Of a DNA stretch of 18,197 nucleotides, positions 1 through 7,600 are shown one piece after another (the first letter of the stretch is position 1; each line of letters begins with the position of its first letter). Origin of the DNA: Candidatus Hydrogenedentota bacterium (lineage in GTDB: Bacteria > UBA8481 > J006). The notes under the pieces are model-generated. The model had not been told where the DNA came from. It saw only the letters and a list, made by a program, of their open reading frames with translations, and ran no database searches. The position numbers were made by a program, and so were the translations under genes. The stretch is taken from positions 1 to 18,197 of the forward strand of contig RFFU01000062.1 of NCBI GenBank assembly GCA_003697085.1, written 5' to 3'.

Positions 1-1228
1 CGGCTCCGGCCGCCGCGGCCGTCCCCAAGGCTCCCAGAACGGATCGCTTCTTCGACTCCGGCAGTGTCGCCGCAACCGCTCCCCCGGCGGCGGTTCCGGT
101 CACGGCGGCTCCGGCGAGAAAATCCTGCAGGAATTTCCTTGCTTCCTCGGGGCTGCGAGGGGGTTCTCTCCTATGCCCCGGCGCGCCGCGCTGGGCGGCG
201 GGCGCGGGAGAGCGTCTTTTCTTTTCGGGCGCCAGGCCTTGCATTACGCGCTGAATCCGCTCCTCGATCGGGGGATGGGTCGCGAGCAGACCGCCGAACG
301 AAAAAGCAACACCTTGGCCGAAGAAGAGGTGAGCGGCCTGGCCGGCGTTGGGATGTTGGATCAGGGACCCCGCTGTCAGCCGCGCGATCTTCTTCAGCGC
401 TCCTCCTATTCCGCGGGGATTCCGAGTAAATTGAACCGCGCTGGCATCGGCGAGAAATTCTCGTTGCCGGGAAACAGCGGCCTGGATCAGTCTTCCAAAA
501 AACGCTCCGATGAGCCCGATGAGAAAGAGGGCCAATCCGAAGAGCAGAATCGCAAGAAGCCCTCCGCCTCCCTTCTCCCGGCTTCGGGACCGCCCGGAGA
601 AGCGCAAGGAACGCAGGAGCCAGTATCCGATCAGATTGATGACGATAATTCCGTGAATAACACCTATCAGTTGAATGTTGAGTTTCATATCGCCGTTGAA
701 GATGTGACTGAATTCGTGGGCGATGACGCCTTGAAGTTCATCACGGCTGAGGCGTTCTATCGCACCGCGGGTGATTCCAATGACGGCTTCGTTGGGATGG
801 AACCCCGCGGCGAAGGCGTTGATCGAAGACTCCTCGAGGAGATACACCTCGGGCACCCGGCACCCCGAAGCAATCGCCATCTCTTCGACGACATTGAGGA
901 TCTTTCGCTCGTCGAGATTCGTTGTGGTGCGCGGAATTTTTCTTCCGCCGAGCGCCTGGGCGATCGCGGATCCGCCCTCGCGTAACTGAACGATCTTGTA
1001 GGCCGTTCCCAAGGCGATCACGCCGAGCGTCCCGCCGGTTATCACAAGAAAGAGAAAGGGATCGGTCGGATCGAGAATGGGGCCTTTTTTTCCGGACAGC
1101 GAAACGATTGCGTAGAAGGATGCATAGACGGCGGCGATGATGGCGAGGACGGCAAGCAGAAAAAGGAGAACGAGTTGTCCCGTCTTTTTCCGCGCCCGCT
1201 CCTGGTGTTCGAAGAAGTTTATCGCCAT
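1..1228 (-). CDS. M48 family (HtpX-like) membrane zinc metallopeptidase, C-terminus cut by window edge
   Basis: Reading the minus strand from ATG 1228 gives 409 uninterrupted codons that leave the window at base 1. The protein starts MAINFFEHQE. It has two hydrophobic segments near residues 16-36 and 54-75, then the zinc motif HEFSH at 171-175 within VIAHEFSHI. Two more hydrophobic stretches follow (about 185-206 and 222-248), then EFLAD with Glu257. His171, His175 and Glu257 are the expected zinc ligands, and the layout is that of the M48/HtpX group, inner-membrane proteases that degrade damaged membrane proteins (family knowledge). After about residue 325 the protein continues as a Pro/Ala/Arg-rich tail and then an Ala/Gly-rich hydrophobic stretch, longer than typical HtpX. 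An in-frame stop at 1246-1244 makes ATG 1228 the first ATG, but it has no convincing Shine-Dalgarno. It lies 115 bp downstream of lemA on the same strand, a pairing often seen, so co-transcription is likely. The substrate is unknown. Confidence 0.92.
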   Translation of the reverse strand, partial: MAINFFEHQERARKKTGQLVLLFLLAVLAIIAAVYASFYAIVSLSGKKGPILDPTDPFLFLVITGGTLGVIALGTAYKIVQLREGGSAIAQALGGRKIPRTTTNLDERKILNVVEEMAIASGCRVPEVYLLEESSINAFAAGFHPNEAVIGITRGAIERLSRDELQGVIAHEFSHIFNGDMKLNIQLIGVIHGIIVINLIGYWLLRSLRFSGRSRSREKGGGGLLAILLFGLALFLIGLIGAFFGRLIQAAVSRQREFLADASAVQFTRNPRGIGGALKKIARLTAGSLIQHPNAGQAAHLFFGQGVAFSFGGLLATHPPIEERIQRVMQGLAPEKKRRSPAPAAQRGAPGHRREPPRSPEEARKFLQDFLAGAAVTGTAAGGAVAATLPESKKRSVLGALGTAAAAGA

Positions 1229-1325
1229 CGAAAAAAGACACGGTCAGGTTGTATTCGAGGAACGGAACGAAACCGATATCGAGCCGGGCGGAAGACCTTC
1301 ACACGCCGCCTTCTCTTTCGGACGC

Positions 1326-1358
1326 GTCTCCTTCGCTGTCCGATCAGTCGAAGGAGAC
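1326..1358 (-). repeat. Inverted repeat across the lemA stop codon (10-bp arms, 13-nt loop)
   Basis: Bases 1326-1335 (GTCTCCTTCG) and 1349-1358 (CGAAGGAGAC) are perfect inverted copies around a 13-base loop that contains the lemA TGA (1346-1344). In the lemA transcript this would be a stable hairpin covering the last codons. No U-run follows it, so it is not a classical intrinsic terminator. An RNA processing or stability element, or partial attenuation ahead of the M48 gene, fits better. Part of one arm is coding, so coincidence is possible. Confidence 0.55.
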
Positions 1359-1955
1359 CTTCGGCGCCTTCCGGGCCTCCTCGGAATCGACCTCGAAGAG
1401 CGCGGCCTCCTTGAAGCCGAAGAGATTGGCGAAGAGAACGGCCGGGAACGATTCCCGCGTGACGTTGTAGTCCATCACGAAATCGTTGTACGCCTGCCGC
1501 GCGAAGGCGATCTTGTTCTCCGTTGAGGTCAATTCCTCCATAACTTGAGAGATATTCTGGTTGGCTTTGAGGTCGGGATAGGCCTCGAAGACGACCATCA
1601 GACGGCCCATCGCGCCCGCCAGGGAGCCCTCGGCACTGGAGAGTTCCTTGATTGCGGAGGGATCCCCGGGAGCGGCGGCTGCCTTTTCGCGGGCGCCGGC
1701 AGCCTGGTTGCGGGCTTGAATCACGGCCTCGAGCGTCTCTCGTTCATGTTTGAGATAGGCCTTGGCGGCCGAGACCAGGTTTGGTATGAGGTCGAGTCGT
1801 CTTTGCATCTGGACGTCGATCTGACTCCAGGAATTTTCGTAACGGTTCCTCTTCTTGACGAGCCGGTTGTAGAGGCTCGCGAGATAGACCCCGACGAGCA
1901 CGACGATCAGCAGCAGGAAAACGACGATTCCAGTCAGTACGGCGGCGACACTCAT
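1344..1955 (-). CDS. lemA: LemA family protein
   Basis: This 203-residue protein has one N-terminal membrane helix (about residues 5-28, VLTGIVVFLLLIVVLVGVY). A long helical body follows with the family signatures LYNRLVKKRNRYENSWSQ, IDVQMQRRLDLIPNLV and AYPDLKAN, and then SRESFPA-like and FGFKE motifs near the end. LemA proteins are small membrane-anchored helical-bundle proteins of unresolved biochemical function, commonly encoded next to M48 or TPM-domain genes (family knowledge). The expected topology is a short N-terminus, one transmembrane helix and an extracytoplasmic domain. A strong Shine-Dalgarno (GGGAGGG, 1966-1960) sits four bases before ATG 1955, which fixes the start. It is the first gene of a probable lemA-M48 operon and is divergent from the beta-galactosidase-like gene. 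A role in envelope quality control together with the protease is inference. Confidence 0.95.
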   Translation of the reverse strand: MSVAAVLTGIVVFLLLIVVLVGVYLASLYNRLVKKRNRYENSWSQIDVQMQRRLDLIPNLVSAAKAYLKHERETLEAVIQARNQAAGAREKAAAAPGDPSAIKELSSAEGSLAGAMGRLMVVFEAYPDLKANQNISQVMEELTSTENKIAFARQAYNDFVMDYNVTRESFPAVLFANLFGFKEAALFEVDSEEARKAPKVSFD

Positions 1956-2011
1956 AATTCCCTCCCGTGTTCAATTCCCGGGCGGTTCCCATCCTCCGAG
2001 CAACAAGCGGA

Positions 2012-2041
2012 ATTATAGGACGGGAAGGGTTCGAAAAACAA
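2012..2041 (-). promoter_or_regulatory. Candidate sigma70-type promoter for lemA
   Basis: On the minus strand a perfect TATAAT (2017-2012) is preceded, after 18 bases, by TTGTTT (2041-2036). It lies about 57 bases upstream of the lemA ATG. The -10 is strong and the -35 matches at only three of six positions, so this is a moderate prediction. Confidence 0.5.
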
Positions 2042-2059
2042 GAGAGAAATTCAACCGCC

Positions 2060-2088
2060 TTGAAACCGGTTACATTTGACGATATAAG
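2060..2088 (+). promoter_or_regulatory. Candidate sigma70-type promoter for the beta-galactosidase-like gene
   Basis: TTGAAA (2060-2065) and TATAAG (2083-2088) are separated by exactly 17 bases, each one mismatch from consensus. Transcription would begin near 2094-2096. That leaves no leader for a GTG start at 2097 but about 26 bases for the ATG at 2121, which influenced the start chosen for the gene. It overlaps no coding sequence and is divergent from the lemA promoter about 20 bases away. Confidence 0.5.
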
Positions 2089-2120
2089 TCTGTGAGGTGC
2101 CTCATCGACATGGAAACCGA

Positions 2121-4418
2121 ATGATGATTGAGAGTGTGAAATTGTTTCTTTATTCGGGTGAAATCCATTACTTCCGAATTCCGGAAGCGGCCTGGCGCGA
2201 TCGGCTCGCTCGCGCTCTCGCAACCGGATTCAATACCGTCTCCACCTACGTGCCGTGGGCGCTGCACGAACCGCGCGAGGGCGTGATCGACCTGGAGGCG
2301 TTCGTGAAGTTCCTGGACGCGGTCGAGAAGAGCGGGTTGGATTTGTTCGTTCGGGTCGGCCCCGTGTCGAATGCCGAACTGGTGAATGAAGGATTGCCGC
2401 GTTGGTTGTTGTCTGATCCGGCGGCTCAACCCATCGGAACCTCAAGTGGAATGCACCCCGGTATCCACCATACCCCGGAAGGAATCCCCTCGTATCTTTC
2501 TCCGCGTTACCTCGAGTGCGTCGCGCGATGGTATGCGGTTCTGCTTCCCATCATCGCGGCGCGGCAAAAGAAGGACGGCAACGGTCCTGTCCTCGCCGTG
2601 CAACTCTGTAACGAGATCGGAATGATCTGCTGGCTTGCGAGATTCACCGACCGCGCCCCTTGGGTGATGAAGATGTATCACGCGTTTTTACGGAAACGCT
2701 ATGGAAGAATTGAAGACCTCAATACGGCCTACGGAAGCGCTTATTCTGATTTTTCGGAAGTCGAGCAACCACCCGTTACAGTACCCGAGCGTTCCAACCT
2801 GCGACCGTGGCTCGACCGCGCGGAGTTCATCCGCGATTATTACGCGGAATACTTTGGAAGATTGGCGGAGATGGCGCGGAGCCACGGCATCACGTGCGAA
2901 TTGGTCGCCAACATCCCGATGTTTTGGGATTACGATACCCGTGGCCGGGGAGTGCAGGCCCCGGTTACCGTTTCCCAGTTCCGCGGGTTTCCCCGCCGCG
3001 TTCCCGGTTTGGCCCTGGGCGGGGCGTACCAGATGCGGCGTTTCGATCACGAGAACATCCACGACGTCGTCGTGGCCACGGAAGCGGTTCGGGAGATTCA
3101 ACGCGGTGGCGGCGGCGGCCGGGAATGCGGGCGGATATACTGCGTCGAACTTCAAACCGGGATCCTCAGCGATCGTCCCAGACTTTATCCCTCGGATGTC
3201 GAACTGAATCTCCGCGTTTCAGCCGCGCAGGGCCTCGATGGGATCAACGCCTATATGTTCTGCGGCGGGAGGAATCCCCCGAGAACCGGTCAATTCGGAG
3301 AGGAGCATGAATGGCAGGCGCCGATCGCCTCCGACGGAACTCCACGCCCTCACTTGCGGCCGTTGGAGGATTTCGGACGATTCCTCAAGACCTTCGGAGA
3401 ACCCTATTCGCGTTCCCGCCGCCGCACGGTGACGACCGTCGCGTGGTACACTCTGTACTGGATGACGGAATTCATGAACGGCGACGGTATCCGACGTCTT
3501 CAAACCGAGAGGGAGAGCACGGCCTTCGACGGCCTCTGGCGCTTATTGGATATCGTCGGGCGACCGTTCGAGTTGCTTGACGTGAAACGCCGCTTATTCA
3601 CTCCGGAAAGCCATCCGACATTGTGGATGTACTGTTTCGAGTTCCTGGAACGTGACGTCCAGGAAAAACTCGCGATCTATGTCCGGGCGGGAGGAAGACT
3701 TGCCTTGTGGCCGCGATTTCCGCGTTTCGATGAACGGTATGAGGAGTGCCGATTATTGCAAGAGGCCTGCGGGATCGAGGAAACCGAGGAGGAAGAAGGC
3801 AATGTTTGGATCGGCGGGATCGAGCGTTATTCCGGAGGGCGCGTCTTTTCGATCGAGCGAAAGAAGGGGGATCAAATTCTCGGGCTCTCCGCCGCCGGTC
3901 GGCCGGTTATCGTAAGGAGAACGGTGGGACGAGGTGAACTCCTCTTCGTCGGCGTTGCGTTGCGCGACAACTTTCTTTATTGGCGTTCGATCGTCGCGAG
4001 ATGGTGCGATGAGTGGAAGATCGAAGAACCGGTCCGTCTTCGTCCGGTCGGAGAAATCGGCGCTCATCTCAGGGAATTGCCTTCCGAAGGAGCCTTCCTC
4101 ACGCTCTCCAATCCCCATGAACTTGCAATTTCTTTAAAAATTTCTCTTCCTCAACTTGGCGTCGAAGAACGTACGGTCTCTGTTCCAGCCCGGCGAGCCT
4201 GGATTCTTCCTCTTCGAATCAAATGGGGAAGATGGTTCATCGAATGGGCAAACTCCGAGATCCTCGATTTGAAAGAGAAAAGAGACGGGTTGGAAATCCG
4301 ATACCGGGAGCCGGTGCTCGGAGAGGAATTCGAGATCATCGGGCAGGACCCGACGGGAAAACGGTTTCAGGGCACGGGACGCGATGGACTGGCTGAAATC
4401 GGCATCGGCAGAGGGTAG
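2121..4418 (+). CDS. Clan GH-A beta-galactosidase-like glycoside hydrolase with mixed GH35/GH42 features
   Basis: The protein is 765 residues from ATG 2121. The N-terminal barrel opens with SGEIHYFRIP and GFNTVSTYVPWALHEPREG, which are GH35-like. The likely acid/base Glu is in QLCNE (about residue 165) and the likely nucleophile Glu in YCVEL (about 343). The stretch RYGRIEDLNTAYGS with the following SDFSEVEQPP is GH42-like. After about 440 comes a region resembling the GH42 trimerisation/glutamine-amidotransferase-fold domain (hydrophobic strands, VRAGGRLALWPRFPRFDE), then a beta-rich C-terminal domain. No signal peptide is visible, so it probably acts in the cytoplasm on an imported galactoside. 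The exact substrate cannot be read from sequence. In-frame GTG 2097 and ATG 2124 are alternative starts; 2121 fits the candidate promoter better than 2097. It is a monocistronic gene, divergent from lemA and convergent with the surface operon. Confidence 0.85.
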   Translation: MMIESVKLFLYSGEIHYFRIPEAAWRDRLARALATGFNTVSTYVPWALHEPREGVIDLEAFVKFLDAVEKSGLDLFVRVGPVSNAELVNEGLPRWLLSDPAAQPIGTSSGMHPGIHHTPEGIPSYLSPRYLECVARWYAVLLPIIAARQKKDGNGPVLAVQLCNEIGMICWLARFTDRAPWVMKMYHAFLRKRYGRIEDLNTAYGSAYSDFSEVEQPPVTVPERSNLRPWLDRAEFIRDYYAEYFGRLAEMARSHGITCELVANIPMFWDYDTRGRGVQAPVTVSQFRGFPRRVPGLALGGAYQMRRFDHENIHDVVVATEAVREIQRGGGGGRECGRIYCVELQTGILSDRPRLYPSDVELNLRVSAAQGLDGINAYMFCGGRNPPRTGQFGEEHEWQAPIASDGTPRPHLRPLEDFGRFLKTFGEPYSRSRRRTVTTVAWYTLYWMTEFMNGDGIRRLQTERESTAFDGLWRLLDIVGRPFELLDVKRRLFTPESHPTLWMYCFEFLERDVQEKLAIYVRAGGRLALWPRFPRFDERYEECRLLQEACGIEETEEEEGNVWIGGIERYSGGRVFSIERKKGDQILGLSAAGRPVIVRRTVGRGELLFVGVALRDNFLYWRSIVARWCDEWKIEEPVRLRPVGEIGAHLRELPSEGAFLTLSNPHELAISLKISLPQLGVEERTVSVPARRAWILPLRIKWGRWFIEWANSEILDLKEKRDGLEIRYREPVLGEEFEIIGQDPTGKRFQGTGRDGLAEIGIGRG

Positions 4419-4493
4419 TCGAAGCCAGGCACGAACCCTTCGGCGGGCGAGGCGACCGGCGGGACGGTCCCGATGGCACAACAAGCGCCTGTA

Positions 4494-4560
4494 GGGGCGT
4501 CCGGAGGGCCGTTCCTCCCTCTCATTCCGAGGAGGCCGAAGGCCGACGAGGAATCGCCCC
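4494..4560. repeat. Nested palindromic intergenic element
   Basis: An outer pair GGGGCG (4494-4499) / CGCCCC (4555-4560) encloses two inner hairpins. The first is GGAGG (4503-4507) / CCTCC (4514-4518). The second is ATTCC (4524-4528) / GGAAT (4550-4554), with a tight core of GGCC-GAA-GGCC (4534-4544). From memory, the ATTCCGAGGAG...CGAGGAAT type of core recurs between genes in many unrelated bacterial genomes, so I read this as one copy of a dispersed REP- or MITE-like repeat. Copy number cannot be checked within the window. Confidence 0.5.
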
Positions 4561-4663
4561 GGGGTGCCGACGTGCCCTCGGTGCTGGAGAACACGTGAAG
4601 GGGATTCCTGGCGCTGATGCGCTTCAGAAGGACGCGGCGGGTAATATCCAACCGCCTCGTGGC

Positions 4664-4680
4664 GCAGGCATCTTGCCTGC
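4664..4680. repeat. Short hairpin just downstream of the FecR/beta-helix gene
   Basis: GCAGGCA (4664-4670) and TGCCTGC (4674-4680) form a perfect 7-bp stem with a 3-base loop, about 20 bases beyond the stop codon of the minus-strand gene. No T-run follows on either strand, so it is at most a weak terminator or a transcript 3' end stabiliser. The sequence resembles a short repeat common in intergenic regions. Confidence 0.45.
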
Positions 4681-4699
4681 CGGAAGAGACCGCGGGGCG

Positions 4700-7600
4700 C
4701 TAATTCGGTCCTGTTGCCGGGTTGGTGACGGTGTTCGGAGGATTGATCATATTCTCGTACTGGGTCGAAGTGAATGTGAAGTTCGGTGATCCGGTTCCGT
4801 CTGTGCTGGCCGTGTCCACTCCCGGGTCTCCGTTATTACCGGAGAGATAGACCCCATCGGCATAGACGGCGCCGGGAGGCAGCCCCGTGGGCCGACCGAT
4901 TCCGAACGAAGAGTTGTTCGTGATGTTGATTCCCATCAAGTTGACATTCGATGCGGCCGAGACGTAGATGCCGTAACCGGCGGCTCCGGTGATATTGGCG
5001 GCTCCCGAGACGTTGACGGTCGCCCCGGCTCCGAGAACATCGATTCCGTTCCCGGCGGCGCAATTGGAGATCGTCGAACCGGAGATCGTGACATTCGCGT
5101 TTCCGTCGATCGACAGGCAACTCGTGTTCGCTCCGGAAATGGTGACGCTGTTATCGAGCGTGGCGGAGGCTGATCCTCGAATCATCATCTGGGTGAAGTT
5201 ATTGGAAGCGCCGGAAGTCGAAAGAGATCCTCCGGCGCAATCAACAAGATCGCTGATCGTATTGTTTCCATTGAAGGAAAGGGTGACACCCGCCCCGGAA
5301 CTGATGTTGATGCCAAACGTCGAGGAACCCGAAACAGTCGAATTTGTCACGGTAACCGCCCCGGAGGGAGAAGAGAGATCGAGTCCATGCCCGTTTCCGC
5401 TGAAAGTGCAGTTATCAACCGAAACCGAGGAGTGATTCACCAGATTCAGCCCCGCTCCCATATTGTTGCTGAACGTGACTCCACTCAACGAAGCATTCCC
5501 GCCTCCGTCGATTCGGATCCCGTCTCCAGTGGAACTCGAAGAGAAGGAACCGCCGACGACACTCAAGGTACCGGTGGAAAAGACACGAAGCCCGTCTCCG
5601 TTTCCCGTGGAGTTGACGGTCGTCAAAGTCAAATTACCGGAAGTGTTTACATCGATTCCGGGCATCCCGGAATTGTTGGAGAAGGTCGAATTCGAGATTG
5701 TTATGTCAGACGCGATACCGGCGGATGTCACGAGTCCTCCTCCAGAGTTTGAACTCACCGTGACGTTCGTGAAGGTGTAAGGACCTCCGCCTTGCACCTG
5801 AATACCGGCGGATTGATTTCCCGAAGCGCTGATCCCGTCGATGGTTGTTGCCCCTAGACCGGAAAGGATCAAGCCGTTCCCGGCGTTGTTATCGACAGCG
5901 TTGGAGCCGGTGAAAGTAACGGAACCGCCGGAAAGATCGAGGCCCGCCATCGTATTGTTCGAGAAACTGTTGGCGGTGGTTCCGTCGAGAGCGAGGGTAC
6001 CGCCGCTTTGACGGAGCCCGACCGAATTGCCCGTCGAGGAGGCATTGGTTACGGTCAGGGCGCCGCCGGTGAGGGCGATTCCTTCCGCGGCCGAATTTGC
6101 GATCGAAATCGAGGAAAGATTGACCGTGCCGTTCGAAATCAATACACCCTGGTTGCACCCGTTGATATTGAGGGCGGAAGCATTGACGTTCGCGGCGGCG
6201 GCGACGTCCAAACCCGTCCCGCAGGAAGAGATGCTGGAGTTTGAAATCGTCGTGTTGGTATTGGAAGCAATAACGATTCCGTTCGTCGAAGCGCCGGCCG
6301 TGATGGTGACTCCATCCAATGAAACGGAAGAAGCGGCGCCCGAGACGGCGATTCCCTCAGGGCCGCCGGCCGAGAGATTGTTGGTTCCGGTGGCCGAGAA
6401 TGTTCCCCCGGCGACCGCGATAACCGCGCCCGCGGTGGCGGAAAGTGAATTCGTTCCGCTCAGGTTTGCCGTTCCGGAGAAGGACGAGGTCAAGGACAGG
6501 GCGGCGTTGGCGGGGGAAGAAATCGTCAGATTCGAGATATCGATCGTTCCCGTCCCTTCGAGAACGAGCCCGTCGCTTACGGAGCCGGTGATCGAGTTTC
6601 CCGAGAAGGTCGCGCTTCCCGCAGTGTTGAAATAGACACCTCCGTTTCCGTTGAAACTGTTATTGGTGACAGTGGGCGAAGCCGATCCCGTGACGGAGAG
6701 CAGAGGATCGGTCGAGCCGCTGCCGGTGAAGGTGTTCCCGTCGATCGTCGGCGAACCCGCCGTAACGACGAGCCCCGGGGACGCGGCGTTGATCGTATTC
6801 CCGCTGATCGAGGGAGAACCTCCTGTCACGAGCATCACCTGTCCATTGTTGCTGAAGGTGTTGTTCAGGATCGAGGGGCTCCCTGATGTGACGGTTACAC
6901 CGATCGTGGCGTTCTGGATGCTGGCGTTCTGAATCGTTCCGCCTCCTCCCGCCTGAAAGACGATCCCGTTCCAACCCGAACCGGTGATCGTGGTGCCGTT
7001 GATATCGACCGTCCCCTCGACGATCAGGGAGTAAGGTCCCTGGAAGTCGAGAGTCGTCGTGGCGTCGAGTGTGAGCGTCTGGCCGGCGGGGACGATGAGA
7101 TCGGAGGTGAGAATACCGTTCGCCGGAATCTGAGATTGAACCGTCGGGGGAGAGTACGGAGCGTTCGTACCCGTGGGAAACTCGTTCTGCAAGGGATCGG
7201 CCACACCGAACGGACTGGCTCCTTCCCAACTGATCAGGGTCGCGGGGAGGGAAGAGAGATCCCAAGCGAGAATCGTGGTCTTCGACGTGAAGAGACTCTC
7301 CTCGCCCGTGGAAGTAAAACGAATGCGCCCGTTCCAGGTAATGTCCGTTGTGGCCGAGTTGTCACCGCCGTCTCGAACTGCGGTGACGATGACATCGAAA
7401 TCGGCGGAGTCGAGTTTCTGGAAATCCGCCTCGATGGAGTCGAGAAGAGTGGAATAGGTCAAGGCGTTTCCAGCCGAGTTCACACCGGCGAAGGAGGCAT
7501 TGACGATCTTCATAAAGTAAGTTGAGTTTTCGTTTTCATAAGCCGTGAAAAGTTCGTTGATGCGGTCGGTGAGAATGTTTTCGAGATACGTGAGGGATCG

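Larger units (their letters stand above)
4419..4699. other. Non-coding spacer between convergent genes
   Basis: I see no credible gene in these 281 bases. Short open frames exist on both strands but none has a start with a ribosome site or recognisable protein features. The spacer holds the nested palindrome at 4494-4560 and the hairpin at 4664-4680, both listed separately. No oligo-U tract follows either, so termination of the two converging transcripts would have to be Rho-dependent or rely on an imperfect hairpin. Confidence 0.6.

Noticed and set aside
173-985. 270-codon open frame on the plus strand
   Set aside because: The minus strand here encodes a clear M48 peptidase with HEFSH and EFLAD; the plus frame has no family features.
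741-1241. Arg/Ser-rich frame on the minus strand starting at GTG 1241
   Set aside because: It is a shifted frame of the M48 gene; the M48 frame carries the membrane helices and the zinc motif.
2097-2120. GTG 2097 as start of the beta-galactosidase-like gene
   Set aside because: It would sit at the predicted transcription start with no ribosome site; ATG 2121 or 2124 leaves a normal short leader and the family opening still intact.
4664-4680. Hairpin as an intrinsic terminator
   Set aside because: The stem is only 7 bp and no T-run follows on either strand; kept only as a repeat.
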